Below, piece by piece: positions 17,407-25,918 of a stretch of DNA of 64,000 nt; position 1 is the first letter of the stretch; each line of letters starts with the position of its first letter. Made by a program: the position numbers and the translations under genes. Under the pieces are notes generated by a model. It saw only the letters and a list, made by a program, of their open reading frames with translations, made no database searches and was not told the origin of the DNA. Source of the DNA: Paenibacillus sp. S150 (GTDB taxonomy: Bacteria > Bacillota > Bacilli > Paenibacillales > Paenibacillaceae). The stretch is taken from positions 1 to 64,000 of the forward strand of contig NZ_JACBYI010000016.1 in NCBI RefSeq assembly GCF_019352175.1, given 5' to 3'.

Positions 17407-17435
17407 ATTATAGTATAGGCCATCCGCTTTGACAA
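17407..17435 (-). promoter_or_regulatory. Supraoperon promoter upstream of aroC
   Basis: TTGTCA (17430-17435), a 17-nt spacer and TATAAT (17407-17412) on the minus strand. The leader would be about 55 nt. It lies downstream of the terminator at 17472-17518, which separates the aro genes from cheR/ndk. Confidence 0.8.
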
Positions 17436-17471
17436 GAAAGGGATAAGCCCGGATTCCCCTCTGCCGGCAGG

Positions 17472-17518
17472 AAAAACAGCAGCGCCGCCTCTACTCTTGC
17501 GAGTAAAGACGGCGCTGC
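17472..17518 (-). terminator. Strong terminator between the small ORF and aroC
   Basis: An 18-bp stem with one or two mismatches (17479-17496 with 17501-17518, loop GCAA) is followed on the minus strand by TGTTTTT. It ends the hepS-to-cheR gene series. Confidence 0.85.
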
Positions 17519-17543
17519 AATACACCCAGGGCGTGCCCTGTCT

Positions 17544-17705
17544 TCAACTGCCGATTCTCCGGCTGGTCGGCATACAGGCCGGCTTGCCTTCTTCGAGCAT
17601 GAGCAGGCTTTGCAGCTGCCGCTCTTCTACACCAAGAATCTGCCCGCATTCGCGGACGGTCAGGAAGCCGCGTCTGTAGGCGTCAATGACCTTTCTTTTA
17701 TCCAT
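17544..17705 (-). CDS. Small protein of 53 aa, possible helix-turn-helix
   Basis: The frame encodes MDKRKVIDAYRRGFLT, VRECGQILGVEERQL and a Cys- and Arg-containing tail ending RRIGS. The middle (LTVRECGQILGVEERQLQSLL) has the pattern of a helix-turn-helix such as those in MerR-like or excisionase proteins. The ribosome site is weak (AAAGG about 12 nt upstream). It ends 26 bp before a strong terminator and follows cheR by 117 bp, which supports a real transcript. Function unknown. Confidence 0.55.
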   Translation of the reverse strand: MDKRKVIDAYRRGFLTVRECGQILGVEERQLQSLLMLEEGKPACMPTSRRIGS

Positions 17706-17821
17706 CGCAATGAACGACCTTTCGCATGGCGTACGTAATCTGTCTACTGTTCAGTATCTCTGAAAAAAGACGAAAATATACGTAAACCAGTGGAATGCCT
17801 TATCCCGGGTCCACGGCTGGA

Positions 17822-18625
17822 TTATTTCTTGCGGTAAAAGAACGTCTCTGTCGACTCGAATCCGTACTGCGCCGGCGTGAAAATCTGCTCCGTGCTGCCC
17901 ACGAACAAATATCCCCCCGGACGCAGGCTCGCTGAAAACTTGTGATACAGCTTGTTTTTGGCCTCTTCCGTAAAATAAATCATGACATTGCGGCAGATGA
18001 TCAAATCAAAGCCTTCATCAAATTTGTCCAGCAGCAGGTTCTGCTTGCGGAAATCAATATTTTTCTTGAGGCCGTCACTGACTTTGAACACTGGCCCTTC
18101 CGGTGTAAAATAGCGCTCGGAAACATCCTTCGGCACATCCTTCAGCGAACGCTCCAGATAAATGCCCTGCTTCGCTTTGGCCAGCGCACCGTCATCAATG
18201 TCGGTTGCCAGAATTCCGGTCTGCGCCAGTATATTTTTGTCGGAGAGGATCATAGCCAGTGTATACGGCTCTTCTCCAGTGGAGCAGGCCGCGCTCCAGA
18301 GCTTCAGCCTGCGTCCCGAACGCTGCAGCTCGGGAAGAATAATATCGCGCAGCACCTCCCAACGGTTCGGGTTGCGCCAGAATTCAGAAACATTGATGGT
18401 CATGCGGTCCAGGAATTCATAGAATAAAGCCTTGTCCTTCATCATTGCGGCAAAAAAATCACTGAAGGACGAATAGCCGTTTTTCATCCGCAGCGTGGTC
18501 AGACGCCGCTTCATCTGCGCTTCCTTGTACTGGGCCAAATCAATTCCTGTGCTTTGCTTGACGTTATGAATAAAGCCGGTGTAATCCGGATCTGCAATTG
18601 TTGATGTGTCTTCTCGTTCAGCCAT
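17822..18625 (-). CDS. cheR: Chemotaxis protein methyltransferase CheR
   Basis: A 267-aa SAM-dependent enzyme that methylates glutamates of chemoreceptors. The N-terminal helical domain covers residues 10-75, followed by NVSEFWRNPNRWEVL and the SAM-binding block WSAACSTGEEPYTLAM; DLIICRNVMIYF is also typical. It follows ndk by 26 bp, the same order (ndk-cheR) as in B. subtilis. A chemoreceptor gene lies at 52.8 kb in this window. Confidence 0.95.
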   Translation of the reverse strand: MAEREDTSTIADPDYTGFIHNVKQSTGIDLAQYKEAQMKRRLTTLRMKNGYSSFSDFFAAMMKDKALFYEFLDRMTINVSEFWRNPNRWEVLRDIILPELQRSGRRLKLWSAACSTGEEPYTLAMILSDKNILAQTGILATDIDDGALAKAKQGIYLERSLKDVPKDVSERYFTPEGPVFKVSDGLKKNIDFRKQNLLLDKFDEGFDLIICRNVMIYFTEEAKNKLYHKFSASLRPGGYLFVGSTEQIFTPAQYGFESTETFFYRKK

Positions 18626-18651
18626 TAATTTCCCCTGCCTCCCGCCTGCAA

Positions 18652-19095
18652 CTACATCCAGGCCGCGATGTCTTTATTGTAATCCGCCAGTTCATCCGGA
18701 GCAAAGAAATTGGCGATTTCACGTTCTGCGCTTTCCGGGGAATCCGAACCATGAATCAGATTCAGAGGGGTATGGCTGGCAAAATCACCGCGGATCGTAC
18801 CCGGCAGCGCTTCGCCTACCCGGGTCTTGCCGATCATCAGGCGGGAGAGCGCCACTACATCATCGCCTTCCCATACCATGGCAAATACAGGACCGGAGGT
18901 AATGAACCGCACCAATTCCGGGAAGAAATCCTTGCCTTCATGCTCTGCGTAATGCTTCTTGGCCTGCTCTTCCGTAACAGTGGCCAGCTTCGCGGCCGCC
19001 AGCTTGAATCCCTTGTCCTCCAGACGGGCCACAATCCGCCCGATTAAGCCGCGCTGTACTCCGTCCGGCTTGATCATCAGATACGTTTTCTCCAT
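18652..19095 (-). CDS. ndk: Nucleoside diphosphate kinase
   Basis: A 147-aa enzyme balancing NTP pools. The catalytic His is in [12 protein letters not shown], with the N-terminal [10 protein letters not shown]. The start at 19095 gives the standard length, with GGAGAG 7 nt upstream; an in-frame ATG five codons earlier is not supported. It sits between hepT and cheR, as in B. subtilis. Confidence 0.96.
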   Translation of the reverse strand: MEKTYLMIKPDGVQRGLIGRIVARLEDKGFKLAAAKLATVTEEQAKKHYAEHEGKDFFPELVRFITSGPVFAMVWEGDDVVALSRLMIGKTRVGEALPGTIRGDFASHTPLNLIHGSDSPESAEREIANFFAPDELADYNKDIAAWM

Positions 19096-19194
19096 AGAGT
19101 CACTCTCCATTTTCTATTATTCCGAACGAATAATAAGCTGTTTTTCTGATAGTATCAGAAACCGTGCCATCTGTGAACGCTTAATATTTTGGGC

Positions 19195-20163
19195 TCAGTA
19201 AGCTCTGCCTGTCACAAAAAAAGCGATATCCTTCAAATTGCGTTTTGTCCGGTTGCTGGGGAGCTGGTCCAGCGCCTCAAGCGCCTTGGCAATGTAACGG
19301 GAGGCCAGTTCTTCTGCCCTGGAAATGCCCTGGCCGGACAGGATTAAATCAATGGCTCGTCCCACGCCGCTGTGCCCCGCACGGATCGAAGCCAGCTCCT
19401 CCAGCAGCGCCCCGCGCAGCTGCCGGTCCTCCAGGCTGTAGATGACCGGCAGCGTGATATTGCCCTGCCGCATATCGCTGCCCGGAGGCTTGCCGATTTG
19501 CTTCTCCGTCCCGGAAAGATCGAGCAGATCATCACGGATCTGGAACGCCATGCCGACGTTATACCCGTAATCATAGAGCAGTCTGGCCGTATCCGGCTCC
19601 GCCTCTGCCGCCAATGCGCCCAGCTGGCAGCTGATGGCGATCAGCAGCGCTGTCTTCCTGCGGATGCGCCGGAGATAATGGCGCACACTCTGCTCGCTGT
19701 TGAAGAAGTCACGGATCTGCTCCATCTCTCCGATCGACATTTCCACCATCGCCTTGGAGAGGATTTGATGTATTCTCGGGTTGCCCAGCTCCGCGGACAT
19801 CACCAGCGCTTTCGCATAAATATAGTCTCCCGTGTACATGGCGATTTTATCGCCCCATTTCGCTTTGACCGTAGGCTCGCCGCGCCGCAGCTCCGCATCG
19901 TCGATCACATCGTCGTGGACAAGGGAAGCGCTGTGGATAAGCTCCAGAGGAATGGCAACGCGCTTCAGCTTCTCCAGATCATATTGTCCGAATTTGCCGC
20001 CCATCAGCACAAAGACAGGACGAAGTCTTTTGCCGCCCGCCTTCAGCAGATGCAGTGACGTCTCTGTGAGCAGATCGTCGTCCCCCTGCACACTGCGGTA
20101 GAGCTCTTTTTCAATCTGGTCCATATCTTTGTTCAGCAAGCCAAACATTTGCGTTCGTTTCAT
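19195..20163 (-). CDS. hepT: Heptaprenyl diphosphate synthase component 2
   Basis: A 322-aa trans-polyprenyl synthase, the catalytic subunit that elongates farnesyl diphosphate to the menaquinone side chain. Both aspartate-rich motifs are present: HDDVIDDAELRRG near residue 84 and DDLLDLSG near residue 210. It needs the small partner HepS, encoded at 23247-24116. In B. subtilis hepS-menG-hepT are contiguous; here three genes (mqnA, ubiX, mqnP-like) are inserted between menG and hepT. Its start overlaps the mqnA stop by 4 bp. Confidence 0.94.
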   Translation of the reverse strand: MKRTQMFGLLNKDMDQIEKELYRSVQGDDDLLTETSLHLLKAGGKRLRPVFVLMGGKFGQYDLEKLKRVAIPLELIHSASLVHDDVIDDAELRRGEPTVKAKWGDKIAMYTGDYIYAKALVMSAELGNPRIHQILSKAMVEMSIGEMEQIRDFFNSEQSVRHYLRRIRRKTALLIAISCQLGALAAEAEPDTARLLYDYGYNVGMAFQIRDDLLDLSGTEKQIGKPPGSDMRQGNITLPVIYSLEDRQLRGALLEELASIRAGHSGVGRAIDLILSGQGISRAEELASRYIAKALEALDQLPSNRTKRNLKDIAFFVTGRAY

Positions 20164-21020
20164 TCTTTCACCCGTGTCAGCAGATTATGGCTCCAAATCT
20201 CTATCTTCACTTCCCGCGGCAGCAAGCCCAGCTCGTAGGCATAGCGGAAATAGAGGTTCAGACCCTCCTGTTGCCTTTCCCCAAAGTCATAACATAAATT
20301 ATGGAAGTACCTGTCCCAGTAGGCTGCCGTCCCCCCAACTGCTGTGCATGCCTCCTGGATAATGGGTGCCAAATTCCGCTGGCCCTGCCTTTTGCTCTCC
20401 ACAAAGGCTTCGGCAATTTCAGCAACCGCTCCGGGCCTCATTCCGGCGGCCTCCCTGTTCACAGCCCAGACCGCAAAGGTCATGCCAAGTCCGGTCCATT
20501 CCTTCCATAGCTCGCCAAGGTCGGTAACGGTGTACCCCTGATCCTGCCAGGAAGCCCTGATCGCGTTGTCGCCAATAAGCAGACAGGCATCAGCCTGCTC
20601 CATCATCCGGTCAATATCCGGAGCGGCGCTGATATATTCAGGCTGGCCCCCCATCGCTTTCTCCAGCAGGATTTTCAGCAAATTGACCGATGTCGCGGAG
20701 GTGTTCGTTACGGCGATTGTCCCGGAGGCAATTCCAGCCAGCGGCGCCCGTGAAAACAGCAGGATGGATTGCACCGGGCCATCTGCGCTGACCGACAGGT
20801 CAGGAAGCAGCAGCAGACGGTCACTCGCGGCCGCATAAGCGAAGGAGGACAATGCCCCGACATGGATGCTTCCGCGGGCCATGCCCTGATTAAGAATGGC
20901 TGGCACTTCACTCACCATCTCTGCGGGGAAGCTTAACAGGGATGGGTGGAAATTGTGAAATACCGGCCATGAGTTGGTATAGCTGATTTTACCGATAACG
21001 GTTGGTTCCGGATGGCTCAT
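20160..21020 (-). CDS. mqnA: Menaquinone biosynthesis protein MqnA (chorismate dehydratase)
   Basis: A 286-aa protein with the periplasmic-binding-protein-like fold of the MqnA/MqnD family, seen in IGKISYTNSWPVF at the N-terminus and LLIGDNAIR in the middle. MqnA dehydrates chorismate to 3-enolpyruvyl-benzoate, the first step of the futalosine route to menaquinone. Its neighbours ubiX and a UbiA-type prenyltransferase are the usual late partners, which strengthens the call. Other mqn genes (mqnB, C, D, E) are not in the window. Confidence 0.88.
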   Translation of the reverse strand: MSHPEPTVIGKISYTNSWPVFHNFHPSLLSFPAEMVSEVPAILNQGMARGSIHVGALSSFAYAAASDRLLLLPDLSVSADGPVQSILLFSRAPLAGIASGTIAVTNTSATSVNLLKILLEKAMGGQPEYISAAPDIDRMMEQADACLLIGDNAIRASWQDQGYTVTDLGELWKEWTGLGMTFAVWAVNREAAGMRPGAVAEIAEAFVESKRQGQRNLAPIIQEACTAVGGTAAYWDRYFHNLCYDFGERQQEGLNLYFRYAYELGLLPREVKIEIWSHNLLTRVKE

Positions 21021-21023
21021 CCT

Positions 21024-21626
21024 TCATTCCCCCCATCTGCGAAATAAATCATGCTCAATGCTCAAGCTGTCCAGCACTTTGCCCACCATAAAGTTAATCA
21101 GATCATCCATGGTTGCCGGGCCAAAATAAAATGCGGGCATCGCCGGAATCATCTTCACCCCGAGGCGGGACAGCTTCAGCATATTCTCCAGATGAATTGC
21201 ATGCAGCGGTGTCTCCCGGGGCACAAGCACGAGCGGGCGTCCTTCCTTCAGCATGACGTCTGCAGCCCGTGTCATCAAATTATCGGAGCTTCCTTGGGCC
21301 ACGGCAGACAGCGTTCCCATGGAGCAGGGCATAATAATCATCGCTTCTGTGCGGAAGGAGCCGCTGGCAATGGAGGCGCCGATATCGGCTATCGGGTGAT
21401 AGTGCAGAGAACCGGGACAGCCTCCGAACCGTTCGTTCAGAAAGCCTTCCCGGTCTGAAACGGCGAAGCCCAGCTCTTCCTTAAATACACGCCAGCCGGC
21501 ATTGCTAACCACCAGATGAACCGAGTGTCCCAGCGAAAGCAGGGTTTCGGTCAGCCGAACGCCATAAATACCGCCGCTCGCTCCCGTAATGCCCACAACA
21601 AAGTTCTTCGCCTTGAGCTCATTCAT
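21024..21626 (-). CDS. ubiX: UbiX-family flavin prenyltransferase
   Basis: A 200-aa flavoprotein of the UbiX/Pad1 family, recognised by GITGASGGIYGVRL (FMN and phosphate binding) and MPCSMGTLSAVAQGSSDNL. It makes the prenylated FMN cofactor needed by UbiD-type decarboxylases. In futalosine-pathway clusters it pairs with a UbiD-like decarboxylase acting on 1,4-dihydroxy-6-naphthoate or its prenylated form; no ubiD is seen in this window. Its start overlaps the preceding prenyltransferase by 4 bp. Confidence 0.9.
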   Translation of the reverse strand: MNELKAKNFVVGITGASGGIYGVRLTETLLSLGHSVHLVVSNAGWRVFKEELGFAVSDREGFLNERFGGCPGSLHYHPIADIGASIASGSFRTEAMIIMPCSMGTLSAVAQGSSDNLMTRAADVMLKEGRPLVLVPRETPLHAIHLENMLKLSRLGVKMIPAMPAFYFGPATMDDLINFMVGKVLDSLSIEHDLFRRWGE

Positions 21627-22498
21627 TTGTTGAATTGCACCACCAAGTCAATCAGAGTAAAGGAAAATACCACGATGCTCAGCACACCGTTCATTGTGAA
21701 GAATGCCGTCTGCAAACGGCTCAGGTCGCTCGGAGATACAATATGGTGCTCATAAAAAAGAATAATGTAGGCAATCAGCATTCCCGCCACGTACCACCAG
21801 CTCAGGTCGGTAATAAACAGCAGCGAGACAAAGCCTATGCCTGTAAGCATGTGAAACACTTTGGCGATGGTCAGCGCACGGGCGACGCCAAAGCGGACAG
21901 GAATGGAATACAGTCCCTCTTTCTTATCGAATTCAACATCCTGGCAGGAATAAATAATATCAAAGCCCGCCGTCCAGAATACAATTGTGAAATAGAATAC
22001 CATAGAAGTCCAGTCCACCGTACCGGTGACGGCAACCCAGCCGCCCAGAGGGGCCAGAGCGATAGTCAGGCCGAGGATTAAATGGCAGGCCCAGGTAAAG
22101 CGCTTCGTGAACGAATAAAAAACCAGAAGGAAAACTGCGATCGGCAGCAGCTTTGCCGATAAAGGATTCAACTTGAATGCGGCCCAGAACAGCAAAAAAA
22201 ATGAGAACCCGATAAACAGGGCCACCTCTCCAACCTTGAGCAATCCGGCGGGAATAGCTCTTCCCGCCGTTCGGGGATTCTTGGCGTCGCTGATCCGGTC
22301 AATCAGCCGGTTCAGCCCCATTGCCGCGCTGCGGGCGCCGAACATGGCGATCACTATCCAGCCGATTTGACCCCAGGAGGGCAATGCCCCGAACATTACG
22401 ACCGAACCGAGCAGAGCGCCCATAAAGGCAAAGGGCAAAGCAAACACGGTGTGTTCAAACTTGATCATTTGCAAAAAGATGCCGATTTTCTTAAGCAT
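21623..22498 (-). CDS. UbiA-family prenyltransferase (MqnP-like)
   Basis: A 291-aa membrane protein with about eight hydrophobic segments. The two aspartate motifs of aromatic prenyltransferases are visible: NRLIDRISDAKNPRT near residue 65 and DIIYSCQDVEFDKKEG near residue 185. It would attach the heptaprenyl chain to an aromatic acid of the futalosine route (MqnP role), given mqnA and ubiX beside it and menG before it. Sequence alone cannot exclude a 4-hydroxybenzoate substrate. The ATG at 22498 has GGAG at 7 nt and overlaps the menG stop by 8 bp. Confidence 0.88.
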   Translation of the reverse strand: MLKKIGIFLQMIKFEHTVFALPFAFMGALLGSVVMFGALPSWGQIGWIVIAMFGARSAAMGLNRLIDRISDAKNPRTAGRAIPAGLLKVGEVALFIGFSFFLLFWAAFKLNPLSAKLLPIAVFLLVFYSFTKRFTWACHLILGLTIALAPLGGWVAVTGTVDWTSMVFYFTIVFWTAGFDIIYSCQDVEFDKKEGLYSIPVRFGVARALTIAKVFHMLTGIGFVSLLFITDLSWWYVAGMLIAYIILFYEHHIVSPSDLSRLQTAFFTMNGVLSIVVFSFTLIDLVVQFNK

Positions 22499-23243
22499 TA
22501 CAATTCTCCTTGAGCCCAATGTGTAGTGCCGCGATGCCTCCGGTCAAGGGGAAGGATTCCACTTTTTGCAATCCGGTTTCACGGAAGATTACTTCAAGCT
22601 GTTTCCTGTCGGGGAACAAGGCGAGTGATTCCGGAAGCCACTTGTACTGTTCATATCTCTTTGCGAATAGTTTGCCAAGCAGCGGAAGCACACGCTGGAA
22701 ATAAAAATAATAAATGCCTTTGAACGGCTGCTTCATCGGTTTGGACAATTCCAGGCAGACCACCATGCCTCCCGGCTTCACCACACGCTTCATTTCGTTC
22801 AATACCCGGGCCGGGTCCGGCACATTGCGGAGCCCGAAGCCTATCGTTGCATAGTCGAAGGAGTTATCGCCGAACGGCAGCTCCATCGCATTGCCCTGTA
22901 TCAGGGATATCCGGTCCTGAAGATTGCGTGCCTCTACCTTGCGGCGGCCCACCTCCAGCATGCCCGCACTGAAATCCAGCCCCATGACACAGCCGTCGCC
23001 GCTGGCTTCAGCGAGTGCGATGCTCCAGTCACAGGTGCCGCAGCACAGGTCAACCGCGGAGTCGCCGTGCTTCACCGCCATCTTGCGCATGGCGAACTTA
23101 CGCCATGCCTTATGTCTGCGGAAGCTGATAATGTCATTCATCAGATCATATTTGCCGGCAATGCTCTCAAAGACGGAATGTACAAATTGTTCCTTGGGTT
23201 TGGTCCCTTGATCACTGAGTGCGGTAGTTTTCTCCATTGTCAT
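22491..23243 (-). CDS. menG: Demethylmenaquinone methyltransferase
   Basis: A 250-aa class I SAM methyltransferase of the UbiE/MenG family. SAM-binding DLCCGTCDWSIALA, the acidic strand MGLDFSAGMLEVG, and the signature GFGLRNVPDPARVLNEMKR are present. It performs the last step of menaquinone synthesis. It lies 3 bp after hepS, as in the B. subtilis gerC locus. Confidence 0.95.
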   Translation of the reverse strand: MTMEKTTALSDQGTKPKEQFVHSVFESIAGKYDLMNDIISFRRHKAWRKFAMRKMAVKHGDSAVDLCCGTCDWSIALAEASGDGCVMGLDFSAGMLEVGRRKVEARNLQDRISLIQGNAMELPFGDNSFDYATIGFGLRNVPDPARVLNEMKRVVKPGGMVVCLELSKPMKQPFKGIYYFYFQRVLPLLGKLFAKRYEQYKWLPESLALFPDRKQLEVIFRETGLQKVESFPLTGGIAALHIGLKENCNA

Positions 23244-23246
23244 TCC

Positions 23247-24116
23247 CTAACCCTCCACGGCTGCTTGTCCGGTAATTTTCATGTGCAGGAAAAGGCGGTC
23301 AAGCGCGGCACTCAGCTCGCTGAACAGGTTCTCGTCCTTAACCCCCTGCAGCAGTCCCTGAATGGACTGAAGCGATCCATGCAGCTTGTCTGTCAGCAAG
23401 GAGTCGCATTTGTATTTCATCTTCAGCTTCTTCCAATCCTTGAGATCAAGCTTCTGCTCCAGAAGCAGCCGCCGTTCCTCCTCGGCAGCCGTCTCCAGCA
23501 CTTTCCAGTAGCAATAGCCCTCAAAGGCATTTACCGGATCATCTCCGCGGCGCAGCTCCAGAAGAGCGGTCTCATACTGGCTGAATTCGGCCAGCAGCTT
23601 CTCCCACAGCCCTGTAAGGGACTCTTCAATCACCGGTGTAAAAGAAAGGAACAGCCTCATATTGAGCTGTACCGTGTGACGCAAGTATTGTTCAGCGGAC
23701 AGGAGCCTGCCCTTTATCTTGCCGTACAGGTTGGCCTTCATTACATTAAGATCGGCAATGGCGGCGCTTAGAATCCCCACCATCTCAATCTGCTCTTGCT
23801 TAGCCAGCAAATGATAAAACCAGCCGCTGAAGTAATCGCCGGCCAGCACTTTCAGCTGAAGGGAGCGCATGGGATCTCCGCCGGGCTCATCCTGCGTGCG
23901 GTCAATGCTTTCATGGGTATCCAGCCCCAGCTGCACCAATCCGGTTACAAGCGTGAACAGCTCTCCGTTCTGCAAGACGGACGGGGAACCGTGGCTTAAA
24001 AAAATATATAGCAAATGACTACGCCCATCTGAAAACGGCGGCAATTCCGTATGCCGCTGAATCATGTCGTAGTCGATGTAAGGTTTAGCCAGTTGCGGTA
24101 TGCGATACGGTTTCAT
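23247..24116 (-). CDS. hepS: Heptaprenyl diphosphate synthase component 1
   Basis: A 289-aa regulatory subunit of the two-component prenyl synthase. These proteins are all-helical, poorly conserved and lack the aspartate motifs; here LLAGDYFSGWFYHLLAK is the recognisable block, and the position before menG supports the call. The start at 24116 (MKPYRIPQLA) is chosen because GGAGG lies 5 nt upstream; a longer frame begins at 24200. Confidence 0.85.
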   Translation of the reverse strand: MKPYRIPQLAKPYIDYDMIQRHTELPPFSDGRSHLLYIFLSHGSPSVLQNGELFTLVTGLVQLGLDTHESIDRTQDEPGGDPMRSLQLKVLAGDYFSGWFYHLLAKQEQIEMVGILSAAIADLNVMKANLYGKIKGRLLSAEQYLRHTVQLNMRLFLSFTPVIEESLTGLWEKLLAEFSQYETALLELRRGDDPVNAFEGYCYWKVLETAAEEERRLLLEQKLDLKDWKKLKMKYKCDSLLTDKLHGSLQSIQGLLQGVKDENLFSELSAALDRLFLHMKITGQAAVEG

Positions 24117-24230
24117 TTCAGCCTCCGAAGCCATTGACGTTATGACAATATCTTTGTTCACAATCTTGTCTATTATATCACATGTTTTTTGGTCACGCAC
24201 TGTGAGCCGTTCTAGTTTCTTTTACCCAGA

Positions 24231-24770
24231 TCAGGGATAAATGAACTGCTTCTTCCACAGCTCGCTCTCACTGATGCGCAGCCCGCTCTTTACGGATTCC
24301 GGAAGCGGACAGTTCGCGGCTGTCTGCAGCGCCTCCTGCAGCCGGAGCGACCATTCGGTGCGCCGGATATCCCCTGCGAGCAGCAGACGGCGGCTGTCCA
24401 GCCATTTGTCCTCGGCAACAACCCGCAGCAGCAGCTGGTCGACATTGGCGGTCTCCTGAAAAGCAAAGGAAATGGCCAGGGCCATATTCTGATAGAGCTC
24501 CTGGGGCTCGGGATCATTGCCGGTCACCTTCAGATCCAGAGAGAGAACCCGTCCCTTCCACCCGACCCGGTCAATGGACAGGCTCAGCGGAAGCTCCTCC
24601 AGCCTGTCGACTAGATTGTCGTTATCAAGAACCACGCCGCCCCCGCCGAAGGTCTCCACAGCTCCATGCTGCCTCTGTATGGAAGGCTCAAGCGCGGCCA
24701 GCTGCGGCAGAATCAGGGCGGAAGCCGCGGTTATAAGCAGCGCTGTTCCAATCAGCCAGCTCCTGTTCAT
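24231..24770 (-). CDS. Membrane-anchored protein of unknown function
   Basis: A 179-aa protein. An N-terminal hydrophobic segment (WLIGTALLITAASALILP) is a signal anchor without lipobox or clear cleavage site, so the rest should be extracytoplasmic. The body is a soluble alpha/beta-like domain with no motif I can name. The start at 24770 has GGGGG 6 nt upstream. It lies between the mtrB terminator and hepS, a position with no counterpart in B. subtilis. Confidence 0.65.
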   Translation of the reverse strand: MNRSWLIGTALLITAASALILPQLAALEPSIQRQHGAVETFGGGGVVLDNDNLVDRLEELPLSLSIDRVGWKGRVLSLDLKVTGNDPEPQELYQNMALAISFAFQETANVDQLLLRVVAEDKWLDSRRLLLAGDIRRTEWSLRLQEALQTAANCPLPESVKSGLRISESELWKKQFIYP

Positions 24771-24855
24771 GACAAGCCCCCTTATCATTCATAGTTGCCG
24801 CCTCTTTGAACGAATATACGGGAAATGAGACATGGCTATCTTTAGTTATATTTTG

Positions 24856-24877
24856 AAAAAAAGCAGGCTATGCCTGC
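24856..24877 (-). terminator. Terminator after mtrB
   Basis: The stem GCAGGC/GCCTGC with a 3-nt loop is followed on the minus strand by seven T (24856-24862). It lies 3 bp after the mtrB stop. A short T-run on the plus side makes it potentially bidirectional. Confidence 0.8.
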
Positions 24878-24880
24878 TTT

Positions 24881-25129
24881 TCAGCTTTCACTTTCCAATT
24901 GTCCGTGTTTGCTCCATATTTCGGCCTTTCCGCGGATTTTCATGGCTGAGGTATGATCCGTGAATTGGGCGATAAGCACCTCGCCTTTGTCCAGCTTTTC
25001 CGTATGATGAAACCGCGTGTCCATTCCCCGGGTAAGCCCGATAACCTGAACGCCGTTCTCCTTGGCTTTGATTACGATGTAGTCGCTGCCTGCCGGGGCG
25101 GAATTAACGCCATTATTCTTCTCGGTCAT
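24881..25129 (-). CDS. mtrB: trp RNA-binding attenuation protein (TRAP)
   Basis: An 82-aa protein closely resembling B. subtilis MtrB. The tryptophan-pocket and RNA-contact segments are intact: [51 protein letters not shown] (the RNA-binding lysines and arginine lie in the KLDKGE and MKIRG segments). TRAP forms an 11-mer ring that binds GAG/UAG repeats when loaded with tryptophan. A matching 11-triplet leader precedes trpE at 14581-14646. The start at 25129 gives the family length. In B. subtilis folE (mtrA) precedes mtrB; here hbs does and folE is absent. Confidence 0.96.
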   Translation of the reverse strand: MTEKNNGVNSAPAGSDYIVIKAKENGVQVIGLTRGMDTRFHHTEKLDKGEVLIAQFTDHTSAMKIRGKAEIWSKHGQLESES

Positions 25130-25168
25130 GTCGAAGCCTCCTAATGTTTGGTGAGTCTGTGCCCTCTC

Positions 25169-25205
25169 AACAACAAATGCCGCCTTGAAGGGCGGCATCG
25201 TTGTT
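25169..25205 (-). terminator. Hairpin between hbs and mtrB
   Basis: ATGCCGCC (25177-25184) pairs with GGCGGCAT (25191-25198), extended by AACAAC/GTTGTT. The minus-strand tail TTTGTTGTT is U-rich but interrupted, so termination may be partial. Confidence 0.55.
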
Positions 25206-25241
25206 ACTCAGAAAGACTATGAGATAGATATGTAGAAATCT

Positions 25242-25514
25242 CTATTTGATTCCGTCTTTAAGAGCCTTACCCGGTTTGAATGCCGGCACCTTGCTCGAAG
25301 GAATTTCGATTTCTTCACCAGTCTGTGGGTTGCGGCCTTTGCGTGCGGAACGTTCGCGCACTTCAAAGTTTCCGAATCCAACCAGCTGTACTTTATCGCC
25401 GCTTTGCAGAGCTCCTGTGATTGCTTCGAAAACGGCATCTACCGCTTTAGTAGCATCTTTCTTGGGAAGTTCAGTTGCTTCTGTAACCACGTTGATCAAA
25501 TCTGATTTGTTCAT
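25242..25514 (-). CDS. hbs: DNA-binding protein HU
   Basis: A 90-aa HU/IHF-family nucleoid protein, almost identical in layout to B. subtilis HBsu: [51 protein letters not shown]. The beta-arm tip (RNPQTGEEI) is intact. It begins 19 nt after AGGGAGGTGAG. Located between spoIVA and mtrB, as in B. subtilis. Confidence 0.97.
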   Translation of the reverse strand: MNKSDLINVVTEATELPKKDATKAVDAVFEAITGALQSGDKVQLVGFGNFEVRERSARKGRNPQTGEEIEIPSSKVPAFKPGKALKDGIK

Positions 25515-25545
25515 GTCTTCTCACCTCCCTAGGCAAATTTCCGGT

Positions 25546-25573
25546 ATCATACACTGTTTCCGTTTCAACGCAA
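25546..25573 (-). promoter_or_regulatory. Candidate hbs promoter
   Basis: On the minus strand TTGCGT (25568-25573) and TATGAT (25546-25551) are separated by 16 nt, giving a leader of about 25 nt before hbs. Confidence 0.45.
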
Positions 25574-25740
25574 AATATACATGATAATCCCGTTTATTAC
25601 TGGATAACGGCGCTACTCTTCCAAGAAGCGCAACAAACTTATAGTAATACAGCCTACCCAGAATTTCAAGGCGTTACTTAAAAAAGGAGCAGAAAGTAGC
25701 ATTTTTGCCTGCAAAACCCCTGTTCCGATCTCTGCACCAA

Positions 25741-25834
25741 GTGAAACGGCTTCACCGTCCTTATAAGGGACGGGGCGTTTCAGCGAGAAAGATAAGCCTA
25801 ATTTATAGCATGAAACATATAAATTCTTATCTTT
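25741..25834 (+). repeat. Structured intergenic repeat, family 2, copy 1
   Basis: About 95 bp beginning GTGAAACGG. It holds two predicted hairpins: one built on GAAACG...CGTTTC around CCGTCC-TTATAAGG-GACGG, the second on AAGATAAG...CTTATCTT with inner AATTTATA/TATAAATT. Other copies are at 26244, 44553 and 54773, with a divergent one at 37729. Confidence 0.85.
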
Positions 25835-25918
25835 CAAGAAAGACGCCTATCGGCGTCCTATATTAAGAATGCTGCCATTTCAGTGGGGAGGAGAAGAATC
25901 ATTTCGCGCTGATTTCAC

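Noticed and set aside
25613-25837. 74-aa minus-strand frame after hbs
   Set aside because: It runs through a family 2 repeat and has no ribosome site at its start.
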